A DNA stretch of 64,000 nucleotides from Sphingorhabdus sp. Alg231-15. GTDB taxonomy: Bacteria > Pseudomonadota > Alphaproteobacteria > Sphingomonadales > Sphingomonadaceae. Positions within the stretch are counted from its first letter, which is position 1. The number at the start of each line of letters is the position of its first letter. Shown piece by piece: positions 55,341 to 64,000 of the stretch. Location of the stretch: assembly GCF_900149705.1 (NCBI RefSeq), contig NZ_LT703001.1:1488001-1552000 (forward strand). The letters are read 5' to 3'. Position numbers and translations under genes: made by a program. Below the pieces are notes generated by a model. It was not told the origin of the DNA and did not search any database. It saw only the letters and a list, made by a program, of their open reading frames with translations.

Positions 55341-55494
55341 CGTCGTGATCCTCTTCAAAGATCATATGCGCTGCTTCATCATGTTTTCGTTTTGATCCGG
55401 GCCGGAAGGTCCAGCCGATCATTGTCAGAAATATCATGCCGAGAAACAACAGGCCCCAGCTATCCGCAAAATGCCTTAGGTCTTCATAGTTCAT
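55333..55494 (-). CDS. ccoQ: cbb3 oxidase small subunit CcoQ
   Basis: A 53-residue protein below usual ORF cut-offs: [14 protein letters not shown], one helix [16 protein letters not shown], then [12 protein letters not shown], the CcoQ/FixQ pattern (helix ending WxFRPGxK). The ATG at 55494 overlaps the ccoO stop (ATGA) and its TGA at 55333 lies 8 bp inside ccoP. CcoQ stabilises the oxidase complex. Confidence 0.93.
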   Translation of the reverse strand: MNYEDLRHFADSWGLLFLGMIFLTMIGWTFRPGSKRKHDEAAHMIFEEDHDDG

Positions 55495-56225
55495 CGCGGC
55501 TCCTCTTGCGCTTCAGCCGCTTCGAAATCGACCAATGTGCCGATCATCTGCAAATAGGCCACCAGCGCATCCATTTCAGTCAACCGGTCGGGATCCCCAT
55601 CAAAGTCTCGTACCTGCGCCTTGGGATAGCGCTCGACCAGATCCGTGGTCACCGCTTCAGGATCGGCTTGCGCCTTAAGGTCTTCATTGGCGGCGGCTAT
55701 GGCTTCGGCAGAATAAGGCACGCCCACGCGCCGCTGGGCCGTGAGATGCTTGACCATATCGCCCGCATTCAAATCCTTCTCCGCCAGAAAGGCATAGGGC
55801 GGCATGATGGATTCCGGCACCACCGACCGTGGGTCGATCAGGTGCTGGACATGCCATTCGTCGGAATAGCGCCCACCAACCCGCGCCAGATCGGGACCGG
55901 TTCTCTTGGAACCCCATTGGAAAGGATGATCATACATGCTTTCTGCAGCGAGGCTGTAATGACCATAGCGCTCCACTTCATCGCGGAACGGCCGCACCAT
56001 CTGGCTATGACAGCTGTAGCAGCCTTCCCGGATATATATGTTACGCCCAGCGAGTTCGAGTGGCGTATAAGGCCGCATCCCCTCCACTTTTTCGATGGTG
56101 TTGTCGATCCAGAATAGTGGCGCAATCTCGACAATCCCGCCGATCGCAACGGTAACAAAGGCGGCCACGCTGAGCAGGGTGACATTGCGTTCAAGTTTCT
56201 TATGCTTTTGAGCAAAACCGGACAT
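55491..56225 (-). CDS. ccoO: cbb3 oxidase subunit II CcoO (monoheme cytochrome c)
   Basis: A 244-residue subunit. The start at 56225 ([14 protein letters not shown]) is 13 bp past ccoN. One N-terminal helix, [25 protein letters not shown] and the single heme site [14 protein letters not shown] are diagnostic. The late region [15 protein letters not shown] is conserved. It passes electrons from CcoP to CcoN. Confidence 0.96.
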   Translation of the reverse strand: MSGFAQKHKKLERNVTLLSVAAFVTVAIGGIVEIAPLFWIDNTIEKVEGMRPYTPLELAGRNIYIREGCYSCHSQMVRPFRDEVERYGHYSLAAESMYDHPFQWGSKRTGPDLARVGGRYSDEWHVQHLIDPRSVVPESIMPPYAFLAEKDLNAGDMVKHLTAQRRVGVPYSAEAIAAANEDLKAQADPEAVTTDLVERYPKAQVRDFDGDPDRLTEMDALVAYLQMIGTLVDFEAAEAQEEPR

Positions 56226-56238
56226 ATTCTTGCCTCCC

Positions 56239-57909
56239 TTATTCAGCAGGCGCGACGGCGGGTTTGCCCACAATCGGCTTGTCGAGTGCCTCGTTATGAG
56301 GCGTTTCGGTCATGGGTTTTTCATCGCGCTGTCTGCCAGCGATCGTCATCCAGACATTGTAGACCAGCACAATGGCACCAGCGAGATAGAGCAATCCACC
56401 AGTCGCGCGAATGAGATACATGGGCAGCATTGCGGTTACGACTTCGGAAAAAGCGTAAACGAGATAGCCATCGTCCCCATATTCGCGCCACATCAGGCCC
56501 TGCATGATGCCAGCAACCCACATGGATGCGGCGTAGAGCACGATACCCAGCGTCGCGAGCCAGAAGTGCCAGTTCACCATGCGCAGCGAATATAACCGTT
56601 GCTTGCCCCACAGGCGCGGGACGAGATAATAGAGGCAGGCAAAGGTGATCATACCGTTCCAGCCGAGCGCACCGCTATGCACATGACCAACCGTCCAGTC
56701 AGTATAGTGCGACAGGCTATTCACAGCCTTGATCGACATCATCGGCCCTTCAAAGGTGCTCATTCCGTAAAAGGCGAGTGCCAGAACCATCATCCGGATA
56801 ATCGGATCAGTGCGGATTTTATCCCATGCCCCGTTCAGTGTCATCAGGCCGTTGATCATACCGCCCCAGCTCGGCATCCAAAGCACGACCGAAAAGACCA
56901 TGCCCAGCGTCTGTGCCCAGTCGGGTAGTGCTGTATAGTGCAGATGGTGCGGACCGGCCCAGATGTAGAGAAAGATCAAAGACCAGAAGTGGATGATCGA
57001 CAGACGATAGCTGTAAACCGGACGCTCTGCCTGTTTCGGTACAAAATAGTACATCATGGCAAGGAAACCGGCTGTCAGGAAGAAGCCAACCGCGTTATGA
57101 CCATACCACCACTGGGTCAGAGCATCCTGGACCCCGGCAAAAGCAGCATAGCTTTTCGAACCCAGCAAGCTGACCGGCATCGACAGCCCGTTGACAACAT
57201 GTAGCATCGCAATGGTCAGAATGAAGGAAAGATAGAACCAGTTGGCGACATAGATATGCGGTTCCGACCGGCGCACAATGGTACCAATGAATACCGCTGC
57301 ATAACAGAGCCAGACAATGGTCAACCACAGATCGACATACCATTCCGGCTCAGCATATTCCTTGGATTGTGTAACACCCATCAGATAACCGGTGGCGGCC
57401 AGCACAATGAACAGCTGATATCCCCAGAATACAAAACGGGCGAGGCCAGGGAAGGCCAACCTCGCCCTGCAAGTACGCTGCACGACGTAATAGCTCGTCG
57501 CGATCAGCGCGTTGCCTCCGAAAGCAAAAATAACTGCAGATGTGTGAAGCGGTCGCAAACGACCGAATGTGGTGAACTCATTATTGAGGTTAAGCACCGG
57601 AAACGCCAATTGCAGGGCGATAACAAGACCAACGGTCAAACCCGCAATTCCCCAGAAAATGGTCGCGATCACGCCCCAACGGATCGGATCGTCATCATAA
57701 ATACCGGGATCAGTGGGAGCCTTTAATATGCCGCGTCCAATAGCACCATAATCGGCCTTGTTGATCGTCACCCAAAGGGTGATCCCTGCGGCCAAGGCGA
57801 TAATCGCCATATGCACGGCAAAGCCAGCGTCAGCTGCCAAGACCATTGCGATGAATGCGATAAATACCACAGCCAGCCAGCCGCCAGCCTTCAATAAGAG
57901 CGTATCCAT
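56239..57909 (-). CDS. ccoN: cbb3 oxidase catalytic subunit CcoN
   Basis: A 556-residue heme-copper oxidase subunit with about fourteen helices. The start at 57909 ([10 protein letters not shown]) is chosen over the frame to 57954, which crosses the predicted transcription start. Hallmarks: [55 protein letters not shown] with the CuB histidines, and [14 protein letters not shown]. It reduces oxygen with high affinity. A perfect FNR box lies 79-92 bp upstream of its ATG. Confidence 0.97.
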   Translation of the reverse strand: MDTLLLKAGGWLAVVFIAFIAMVLAADAGFAVHMAIIALAAGITLWVTINKADYGAIGRGILKAPTDPGIYDDDPIRWGVIATIFWGIAGLTVGLVIALQLAFPVLNLNNEFTTFGRLRPLHTSAVIFAFGGNALIATSYYVVQRTCRARLAFPGLARFVFWGYQLFIVLAATGYLMGVTQSKEYAEPEWYVDLWLTIVWLCYAAVFIGTIVRRSEPHIYVANWFYLSFILTIAMLHVVNGLSMPVSLLGSKSYAAFAGVQDALTQWWYGHNAVGFFLTAGFLAMMYYFVPKQAERPVYSYRLSIIHFWSLIFLYIWAGPHHLHYTALPDWAQTLGMVFSVVLWMPSWGGMINGLMTLNGAWDKIRTDPIIRMMVLALAFYGMSTFEGPMMSIKAVNSLSHYTDWTVGHVHSGALGWNGMITFACLYYLVPRLWGKQRLYSLRMVNWHFWLATLGIVLYAASMWVAGIMQGLMWREYGDDGYLVYAFSEVVTAMLPMYLIRATGGLLYLAGAIVLVYNVWMTIAGRQRDEKPMTETPHNEALDKPIVGKPAVAPAE

Positions 57910-57979
57910 AATGTCCTTCCCTGTGTCGACAGTTGCAAAAACCGTCTTCAGCACAAAAGGGCATGGCAGGCCGCGTATC

Positions 57980-58009
57980 GATGCTCATTGATCTAGATCA
58001 ACGAGCATC
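57980..58009. promoter_or_regulatory. FNR box within a 30-bp palindrome, promoter of the cco operon
   Basis: Core TTGATCTAGATCAA (57988-58001) is a perfect FNR/FixK site, and even its spacer is symmetric. The symmetry continues outward: GATGCTC (57980-57986) pairs with GAGCATC (58003-58009), with only one mismatched pair. With the box at -41.5, transcription would start near 57953, 44 bp before the ccoN ATG. The long palindrome may also form a hairpin at the end of the upstream fnr transcript. Confidence 0.92.
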
Positions 58010-58067
58010 TCATCTCAGCGCAATGTCATGAATTCTATCGTTAAACTCTGATCTATTCCATCAACGC

Positions 58068-58775
58068 TTAGGCACCCGCGTCCGCAATATCCTGCAATCG
58101 GCCAGCATCCAGAATCTGGACATTGCGGTGATCTGGCAAAGCGATCACATCATTTTTCTTGAGTTGCGTCATTTGACGGCTGACCGTTTCAATGGTCAGG
58201 CCCAAAATATCCGCCACTTGCTGACGCCCGAATGGCAAAGCAAATAATTGAAGCTGACCGCCGACCACACTACAACTTGAATCAGCCAAGCGCTCCGACA
58301 TTTCAAGCAGGAAAGAGGCGACCCGCTCGGCTGCTGTTTTCCGGCCCAGCAATAGCATCGACCGACGGACACGATCGAGTTCCGTTAAGGTGCGCTGCAA
58401 CAGCTTGTGTTCAAGGTCAGGATGTTCGCGGACAAACTGGTCAAAATCAGCGCGTGAGAAAACACAGACTTTCGAATCCGCCAGAGCTGTGACTGTATAT
58501 TCATTCTTGTCACCAAACGGGCGTCCGACAAAATCTGACGGGTAGAGCAAACCGATAATCTGCTCTCGACCATCTTCCAGCGACGAGGTTAGCTTGAAGG
58601 CCCCTTCCACAACATTCGCGACGATCAGGCTATCGTCGCCTTCCCAAATCAGGGCTTGTCCGGCCTTGATCGAAACTTTTCGGGATAGGCGATTAATCGC
58701 AATGAGTTCATCTGAGTCCAACGCCGAACAAATGGCTTTGTTTTTGACAACACATTGATCGCAATTGTTCATCAT
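58068..58775 (-). CDS. Fnr-type (FnrN) transcriptional regulator
   Basis: A 235-residue Crp/Fnr protein. The N-terminal cysteines Cys5-x2-Cys8-x7-Cys16 plus Cys104 match the FnrN spacing for an oxygen-sensitive 4Fe-4S cluster. A cyclic-nucleotide-like barrel, dimer helix and C-terminal HTH follow; the recognition helix ETVSRQ has the Glu and Arg that read TTGAT. It should activate ccoN and the stress-protein gene under low oxygen. It lies directly upstream of the cco operon on the same strand. Confidence 0.93.
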   Translation of the reverse strand: MMNNCDQCVVKNKAICSALDSDELIAINRLSRKVSIKAGQALIWEGDDSLIVANVVEGAFKLTSSLEDGREQIIGLLYPSDFVGRPFGDKNEYTVTALADSKVCVFSRADFDQFVREHPDLEHKLLQRTLTELDRVRRSMLLLGRKTAAERVASFLLEMSERLADSSCSVVGGQLQLFALPFGRQQVADILGLTIETVSRQMTQLKKNDVIALPDHRNVQILDAGRLQDIADAGA

Positions 58776-58892
58776 GAATCAGTAAACCTCGTCGAGTAAT
58801 AGGGCACTTGCCCAGCCTTTTCCCCGCTTGTTACGACCGATATTGTCTATCAGTTCCGTCACCCCCGCCGGTGTGAACCTAATTGGTAATTT

Positions 58893-59420
58893 CTAGAATG
58901 GTACGTCGTCATCCAGGTCGCTGTCAAACGCGCCACCACCTTGACCGCCGGAAGACCCACCGCCAGTGTTGCCCCAGCCGTCATTGGAACCGCCGCCCGA
59001 GCCGCCACCTGAACCGCCGCCGCTCCAGCCATCATTGCCGCCGCCTTGGCCGCCCATGCCGCCGCCTTGGCGGGAATCGAGCATTTCCAGCTTGCCATCA
59101 AAACCCTGCAAGACAATCTCAGTCGAATAGCGGTCATTGCCGGACTGATCCTGCCATTTGCGGGTTTGTAACTTGCCTTCGATATAGACTTTGCTGCCCT
59201 TACGCAGATATTTTTCCGCAACGCCGGCCAGCCCTTCGGAGAAGATCGCGACGCTGTGCCACTCGGTCTTTTCTTTGCGCTCACCAGTATTGCGATCTTT
59301 CCAGCTTTCGGATGTCGCGATGCGCAGATTGCAGACTTTACCGCCGTTGTTAAACGTACGCACTTCAGGGTCGGCACCCAGGTTTCCTACGATAATTACT
59401 TTATTGATGCCGCCAGCCAT
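58893..59420 (-). CDS. ssb: Single-stranded DNA-binding protein
   Basis: A 175-residue SSB. The start at 59420 ([15 protein letters not shown]) has AAGGGG eight bases upstream; the ATG at 59426 is too close to it and the longer frame runs into feoB. OB-fold residues 3-110, then a Gly/Ser/Asn/Trp-rich flexible linker (GGGS repeats) and the acidic tip DDDVPF that recruits repair proteins. Essential in replication. Confidence 0.97.
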   Translation of the reverse strand: MAGGINKVIIVGNLGADPEVRTFNNGGKVCNLRIATSESWKDRNTGERKEKTEWHSVAIFSEGLAGVAEKYLRKGSKVYIEGKLQTRKWQDQSGNDRYSTEIVLQGFDGKLEMLDSRQGGGMGGQGGGNDGWSGGGSGGGSGGGSNDGWGNTGGGSSGGQGGGAFDSDLDDDVPF

Positions 59421-59470
59421 TTGCATTTCCCCTTGGAATCTATGTGATGTTTTTCGAGTCTCTGGAGGCT

Positions 59471-61330
59471 CTATAGACCGAGGGCGATGGCCGTCCAATA
59501 GGTTATGCCCGCAGCGACATAAGCCAGTGCAAAAAGATAGCCGAGCATGAACATTGGCCATTTCCAGCTATTGGTTTCGCGGCGGGTCACGGCAATGGTC
59601 GAGATACATTGGGGCGCAAAGACGAACCACGCCAGAAAGGCAAGCGCGGTTGGCAGGGACCAGCGGCTTTGCAGACGCTCTGTCAGTGATTTGGTTTCGG
59701 CTTCCTCATTCGGCGCATCGATCGCATAGGTGGTCGCCAGAGCGGCTACCGCCACCTCGCGAGCCGCCATGGCCGGAATCAAGGCGAGTGCAATATCGCG
59801 ATTAAAGCCGATGGGTGCGACAGCTGGTTCGATAACATTGGCGATCCGACCAGCCGCGGAATAATCCACCTGGCTCACTGGGCTATCAATCGGCACCTTG
59901 GGATAAGTCAGCATCAACCAAAGCACTACCGTAGCCGCAAAGATGATTGTTCCTGCCCGGCGCAGAAAAATCCATGCGCGCTGCCACAACCCCAGCAATA
60001 TGTCGCGAATACGAGGTATCTGATATTTCGGCATCTCCATCAGGAAGCCGCTGTTCGGGCCTTTCGCAACTGTGCTGCGAAGAACCAGTGCGACGAGCAT
60101 CGCGCCGATAATCCCGAATATGTAAAGACCAAATAAAACCAGACCTTGCAAGCCAACCCCGCCGCCCACGTCACGGGCCGGAATGAAAGCACCAATGATG
60201 ATTGCATAAACCGGCAGCCGCGCAGCGCAGGTCATCAGTGGTGCGACCAATATGGTCGTCAATCGATCTTTCGGATCAGCAATACTGCGCGTTGCCATGA
60301 TCCCGGGGATCGCACAGGCAAAGGATGACAACAGCGGGATGAAGCTGCGTCCGGACAGACCGACGCTGGCCATAAGCCGGTCCATGATAAAGGCCGCACG
60401 GGTCATATAGCCGCTTGCTTCAAGCATTAGGATGAACAGAAACAAGATCAATATTTGCGGCAGGAAGACGACGACTGAACCGACGCCGCCAATTGCGCCT
60501 TCAATAATAAAATCACGCAAAAAGCCGTCAGCCAGATTAGCCTCCACCGCGGCCGCGGCCCACTCGCTTGCACCTTCAATCCAACCGATGGGTGCTTCTG
60601 ACCAAGCGAAGACAGCCTGAAACATCACAAACATAATCGCGAGCAGGATGATCGGACCCGCTATCGGATGTAAGAACAAGGTATCCGCACGCTCAGACCA
60701 ACGTCGACCGGCAGTTTCAGCAACAACTGTTTGAGTGGCGATAATCTTGGCCTGTTTGCGCAATCCGTCATCATGTTCTTTGGAGACCACAATGTCCCGC
60801 TTATCTGATTTTTCCGCCAGCCGCTCATCGATAGCGGCGGACAATTCTTCAAGTCCACGGCGGCGGACGGCCACCGTGGGAATAACCGGCACTCCCAATG
60901 CGGCTTCCAGCTTTGCTGGATCCAGGGTCAATCCGTCCCGCTCTGCCAAATCCATCATATTGAGTGCAATCACGACCGGTTGGCCCAGCGCGATAATTTC
61001 GAGTGCGAAACGCAGGTGATTGTCGAGATTGGCGGCATCGAGCACAATAATCACCGCATCCGGTTTGCGCTCTCCCGGCTGCTCACCAAAGATAACGCCG
61101 CGGGTAACGGCCTCGTCTGGGCTGGTCGGATCAAGGCTGTAACTGCCAGGCAAGTCCACCAGCTCAACCGGGCGACCATTGGCCAATTGGAAATGACCGG
61201 ATTTGCGTTCGACAGTAACACCTGGATAATTGGCGATTTTCTGGCGCGCGCCGGTCAGCGCGTTGAACAAGGCGCTTTTGCCCGCATTTGGGTTGCCCGC
61301 CAGGACAATTAGGGGCGCCGTTTCGCTCAT
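59471..61330 (-). CDS. feoB: Ferrous iron transporter FeoB
   Basis: A 619-residue iron transporter. The G-domain has GNPNAGKS (residues 12-19), [16 protein letters not shown] and NMMD; then the helical spacer and about eight membrane helices with two gate regions. The C-terminal cytoplasmic part is short compared with E. coli FeoB, common in alphaproteobacteria. It follows feoA by 3 bp. Confidence 0.96.
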   Translation of the reverse strand: MSETAPLIVLAGNPNAGKSALFNALTGARQKIANYPGVTVERKSGHFQLANGRPVELVDLPGSYSLDPTSPDEAVTRGVIFGEQPGERKPDAVIIVLDAANLDNHLRFALEIIALGQPVVIALNMMDLAERDGLTLDPAKLEAALGVPVIPTVAVRRRGLEELSAAIDERLAEKSDKRDIVVSKEHDDGLRKQAKIIATQTVVAETAGRRWSERADTLFLHPIAGPIILLAIMFVMFQAVFAWSEAPIGWIEGASEWAAAAVEANLADGFLRDFIIEGAIGGVGSVVVFLPQILILFLFILMLEASGYMTRAAFIMDRLMASVGLSGRSFIPLLSSFACAIPGIMATRSIADPKDRLTTILVAPLMTCAARLPVYAIIIGAFIPARDVGGGVGLQGLVLFGLYIFGIIGAMLVALVLRSTVAKGPNSGFLMEMPKYQIPRIRDILLGLWQRAWIFLRRAGTIIFAATVVLWLMLTYPKVPIDSPVSQVDYSAAGRIANVIEPAVAPIGFNRDIALALIPAMAAREVAVAALATTYAIDAPNEEAETKSLTERLQSRWSLPTALAFLAWFVFAPQCISTIAVTRRETNSWKWPMFMLGYLFALAYVAAGITYWTAIALGL

Positions 61331-61333
61331 GAT

Positions 61334-61612
61334 CTAAGCAGGCAAAACCACCGATATTGCCGAAGCATGAGATTTACGAATAGCAATCATCATCCGGCCG
61401 ACTTTCAAAGCGATGGGATCGTTGAAGCCAAACATACCTTTGTGCAGTTTTTCCACACTAACGCCCTCATCCAGGCCCAGAGCACGAAGCCGCGCGCCTT
61501 CATTATCGGACATAGCGGTCCAATCAATGGCCGAAATTTCAGCGCGTTGGCGCATCGCAAGGCGGTCTAGAGTCATCGCTAATGTGACGGGTGCGTTCAT
61601 AGAGGGGCTCAT
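61334..61612 (-). CDS. feoA: FeoA family protein
   Basis: About 92 residues from ATG 61612; a later ATG at 61600 (MNAPVTLAM) is equally possible and sits better relative to the operator, and a TTG at 61615 also fits. SH3-like beta-barrel pattern: ARLRALGLDEGVSVEKLHKG then DPIALKVGRMMIAIRKSHAS. FeoA assists FeoB in iron(II) uptake. Confidence 0.92.
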   Translation of the reverse strand: MSPSMNAPVTLAMTLDRLAMRQRAEISAIDWTAMSDNEGARLRALGLDEGVSVEKLHKGMFGFNDPIALKVGRMMIAIRKSHASAISVVLPA

Positions 61613-61626
61613 CAATCTCAGTTGCG

Positions 61627-61645
61627 ATTGATTATCAATATTGAT
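61627..61645. promoter_or_regulatory. Fur-box-like hexamer array upstream of feoA
   Basis: Three hexamers ATTGAT-T-ATCAAT-ATTGAT, alternating in orientation (6-1-6-6), 15-27 bp before the possible feoA starts. The layout is that of Fur-type operators, though the hexamer is ATTGAT rather than GATAAT. Alphaproteobacterial Fur, Irr or RirA could bind. FNR is less likely: the spacing does not fit TTGAT-N4-ATCAA. Confidence 0.55.
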
Positions 61646-61726
61646 TAGCTGTGGCGAGTCTTTTGTTCGTCAACGTCCCTGTTTCGCTCGTAAACCTGTC
61701 AGAGATCCGCGGACCGGCCCGACAAC

Positions 61727-62404
61727 TCACACTCCTCGATAACGCAGCCGTCCAATGAAACGAGCCATGCTGAACCGATCGCCAGCAGGCCGAGTAATCT
61801 TGGCTTTCACCTTTTCAAACTGCATGACATTTTCAATGCGTCGATCAAGAAATGCCCTGGTTTCTGAATAGTCATCGCTTTCGTCATCAAGAAAGACACT
61901 GATCGTGCTGCCATAGACAGCAGATAGCAAGGTCCGCTTTGTATAATGATTATAGTCGGTTGCAGTATCCCCAGCGAGCCGCCACATCTTATCCGCGGCA
62001 CGCCAGCCGAGCTTGGCTGCCATAGGAAGGTTGGGCGGTGCAGCAAGGATCGCGAGCGCTCGGCGCAATCCTTCGCGATCGGCTTCCAATAGCTCCAGTC
62101 GGGCCACTACCAGAGCCGTAATCCGTTCCCGGATTTTCATCGCACCCAATTCTTCATCGGAAAATCTCGCCGCCATGGCTTCGTCAACCGACTGAAACCA
62201 AGCGTCAATCATATCGACAGTGCCTGCGTTAAACGCCAGTTCCGCCATCTCGGCATCAACACCCGTCATCTCGGCAGCAGCGGCAACCGCCTTTTCATTC
62301 CAGCCATCAAAGGCCGCCTGCGAAGCTAACAGAGGCGCAAGATAAGCCCGCATCTCATCCAGCGTCGGGTCGTCTCGCAATGGTTTTCGCTTTTTTGGGT
62401 GCAT
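61727..62404 (-). CDS. COQ9 family protein
   Basis: A 225-residue COQ9 protein. The start at 62404 (MHPKKRKPL) is chosen over the frame to 62485, which runs through the intergenic region. The C-terminal lipid-binding part is typical: ADKMWRLAGDTATDYNHYTK, RTLLSAVYGSTISVFLDD and TRAFLDRRIENVMQFEK. COQ9 binds lipids and assists Coq7-type hydroxylation in ubiquinone synthesis. Confidence 0.92.
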   Translation of the reverse strand: MHPKKRKPLRDDPTLDEMRAYLAPLLASQAAFDGWNEKAVAAAAEMTGVDAEMAELAFNAGTVDMIDAWFQSVDEAMAARFSDEELGAMKIRERITALVVARLELLEADREGLRRALAILAAPPNLPMAAKLGWRAADKMWRLAGDTATDYNHYTKRTLLSAVYGSTISVFLDDESDDYSETRAFLDRRIENVMQFEKVKAKITRPAGDRFSMARFIGRLRYRGV

Positions 62405-62544
62405 GTCTTGTGTTCCTTGCGCCAACGGAGGCCAATAAATACGATATAGGCTGAAAGAAAAGATTTTCAAAGCACTGCATTGCAAAACACCACTGGCCTC
62501 AGTAGCTATTCATCAAGCAATTAAAAACGCGAAAGAGCAAATTT

Positions 62545-63642
62545 ATGAGCACATTATTTGACCCCATCACCCTTGGTGCGATTGAAGCCCCCAACCGTAT
62601 GTTGATGGCTCCGCTGACCCGGTGCCGTTCGACAATGGAGCATGTACCGACACCAATTATGGGCGAATACTATGCTCAGCGCGCTGGCGCCGGGCTTATC
62701 ATTTCAGAGGCTACCGGGATCAGCCAACAAGGTCTTGGCACACCCTTCGCGCCTGGTATCTGGAACGATGAACAGACCGAAGCATGGAAGCCGGTTGTTG
62801 AGCAGGTTCACCAAGCGGGTGGGCGGATCATCTGCCAGCTCTGGCACATGGGCCGGATCGTGCACCCAGATTTTCTTGGCGGCGAAAAGCCGGTTTCTTC
62901 ATCAGCTACCACCGCGCCGGGGAACGTCCGCACTTATCAGGGAAAGCGCGAATATGTCGAAGCGCGTCCACTGGAAGCGGATGAAATCCCCAGCTTGCTC
63001 GATGATTATACCAATGCTGCGGAAAACGCTAAAAAGGCAGGCTTTGATGGCGTACAATTGCATAGCGCAAATGGCTATCTGATCGATCAGTTCATCCGCT
63101 CAGGCACCAATTTCCGGACCGATCAATATGGCGGATCGATCGAAAACCGGATCCGACTGCTGGGCGAAGTTACGCAGCGACTGGTCGATGTCTGGGGCAG
63201 TGACCGGGTTTCCGTTCGGTTATCTCCCAATGGCGACTCACAGGGCGCGGATGACGCCACACCGATAGAAACCTTTACGGCAGCTGCCAAACTACTCGAC
63301 AGCATTGGCATTGCATTTCTGGAACTGCGTGAACCACCAGCACATGGTACATATGGCAATACCGATGTACCGCCGGTCAGCCCGAATATCCGTCCAGTGT
63401 TCAGCAAGCCGCTCGTACTGAACAGCGACTATTTCTATGACAATGCGACAGAGACTTTAGCAAACGACAAAGCCGACGCAATCAGCTTTGGCCGGACTTT
63501 CATGACCAATCCCGATCTGCCAGAGCGCTTCCGAGCAGGTGCGGAACTGAACCCGATCGACTTTACGCCATCATGGTATAGTCAGAGTGCGGAAGGTTAT
63601 GTGGATTATCCGACGATGGAACAGGCCAAAGCAACAGCCTGA
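62545..63642 (+). CDS. Old yellow enzyme family alkene reductase
   Basis: A 365-residue FMN ene-reductase (NemA/XenB branch): MAPLTRCRST at the FMN edge, WHMGRI, the substrate pair in QLHSANGYLIDQF (His and Asn), and FGRTFMTNPDLPERF near the end. It reduces activated double bonds or nitro groups with NAD(P)H. It is divergent from COQ9 across 140 bp; substrate unknown. Confidence 0.94.
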   Translation: MSTLFDPITLGAIEAPNRMLMAPLTRCRSTMEHVPTPIMGEYYAQRAGAGLIISEATGISQQGLGTPFAPGIWNDEQTEAWKPVVEQVHQAGGRIICQLWHMGRIVHPDFLGGEKPVSSSATTAPGNVRTYQGKREYVEARPLEADEIPSLLDDYTNAAENAKKAGFDGVQLHSANGYLIDQFIRSGTNFRTDQYGGSIENRIRLLGEVTQRLVDVWGSDRVSVRLSPNGDSQGADDATPIETFTAAAKLLDSIGIAFLELREPPAHGTYGNTDVPPVSPNIRPVFSKPLVLNSDYFYDNATETLANDKADAISFGRTFMTNPDLPERFRAGAELNPIDFTPSWYSQSAEGYVDYPTMEQAKATA

Positions 63643-63660
63643 CACGAAAGCCTGCAAAAA

Positions 63661-64000
63661 TCAGAACGAACTTTGAAGCCGCCGGAACATATCATGTACT
63701 GGCGGCTCCACGACTTCCTGATATTCCAGCCGCGCCGACAAGCGCTGTAGACGCTGGAAAAGCTCTTCGCTGGCGTCAATAATCTGGCGAGCCTCTTCCG
63801 GAAACAGCTCAACCATTGGACCATCACTAGCTGCGGCATAGCCAAGCTCTCGACTGTGGTGCCACGCTTCTCCGTCAGTCAGATCTTCACCATGAAGTGC
63901 GCGCTGATTCAGCAACCATGCAATACAATGCATCAAACGTGTTGTGACTTTCAGCGACTCGCAAGAAAATGAAACCGATAGTGTCGCTTCGTCCTGGCAT
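63661..64000 (-). CDS. rcdA: RcdA/DUF1465 family protein, C-terminal part (cut by window edge)
   Basis: The frame stays open from the stop at 63661 to the right window edge, giving at least 113 residues; the internal ATG at 63933 is not the start. The sequence SVSFSCESLKVTTRLMHCIA followed by WLLNQRAL is the DUF1465 signature. In Caulobacter RcdA is an adaptor that helps ClpXP degrade CtrA at the pole. It ends 18 bp from the convergent ene-reductase gene. Confidence 0.85.
   Translation of the reverse strand, partial: CQDEATLSVSFSCESLKVTTRLMHCIAWLLNQRALHGEDLTDGEAWHHSRELGYAAASDGPMVELFPEEARQIIDASEELFQRLQRLSARLEYQEVVEPPVHDMFRRLQSSF

Noticed and set aside
54963-56117. 384-codon open frame on the + strand opposite ccoP, ccoQ and ccoO
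   Set aside because: It is antisense to three well-identified coupled genes, and its protein has no family pattern. Long antisense frames are expected from the codon bias.
61627-61640. FNR box before feoA
   Set aside because: TTGATTATCAATAT has a good left half but the right half does not match ATCAA at the N4 spacing; the hexamer array fits a Fur-type operator better.

Overview
The window looks like chromosomal DNA of a sphingomonad (Alphaproteobacteria, Sphingomonadales), probably a marine or aquatic relative of Sphingorhabdus or Sphingopyxis. I base this on the mid-50s percent G+C, two TonB-dependent receptors with IVTATKR/IVVTGSR-type plug starts, a pair of DUF4402 proteins, a COQ9 protein, an RcdA/DUF1465 protein at the right edge and FnrN-type regulation of cbb3 oxidase. 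I saw no insertion sequence, prophage, CRISPR array, tRNA or rRNA.

Layout. 1-2.7 kb: the 5' part of a TonB receptor gene, then glnK-amtB (nitrogen sensing and ammonium uptake) behind a sigma-54 promoter and an NtrC-type palindrome. 2.7-7.0 kb: a tightly packed leftward operon (zinc-finger protein, TldD, DUF924, CPBP membrane protease, PNPOx-like protein, DUF2007, patatin). 7.1-8.3 kb: two secreted DUF4402 proteins. 8.4-15.1 kb: orphan ABC ATPase coupled to nadB, a sodium:solute symporter, a TauD-like dioxygenase, a Gfo/Idh/MocA oxidoreductase and a 58-residue zinc-binding protein. 15.1-22.8 kb: exported penicillin-acylase-family hydrolase, exported M17 aminopeptidase, clpB with a heat-shock promoter, and a sulfotransferase-like gene. 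22.8-28.8 kb: two small secreted paralogues, a large TonB receptor with a strong terminator, a secreted protein, and a DUF2093-M23 peptidase operon. 28.9-32.5 kb: xseA and purD, divergent with overlapping start codons, and an SDR protein with a non-canonical active site.

32.7-43 kb is an envelope-rich stretch: Tat-exported M48 protease, vWA protein, a three-gene BON-OmpA / 33-residue membrane peptide / membrane-anchored HhH operon, alpha/beta hydrolase, CorC-like protein, OmpA lipoprotein, SDR and a UbiH-family monooxygenase. 43.2-48.9 kb: ftsK-lolA, a candidate small RNA with terminator, then xth-ribA-L,D-transpeptidase.

49-61.6 kb is a low-oxygen block: a universal stress protein with an FNR-like box; the leftward operon ccoN-O-Q-P-G-H-I-S plus a small Cys-rich secreted protein, preceded by a perfect FNR box inside a 30-bp palindrome; an Fnr regulator with Cx2Cx7C; ssb; and feoA-feoB behind a Fur-like hexamer array. 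The Fnr protein probably controls both the oxidase operon and the stress protein. The right end holds COQ9, an old-yellow-enzyme reductase and the 3' part of rcdA. Most genes are ordinary; the best candidates for something new are regulatory signals and small or atypical proteins rather than a large new system.
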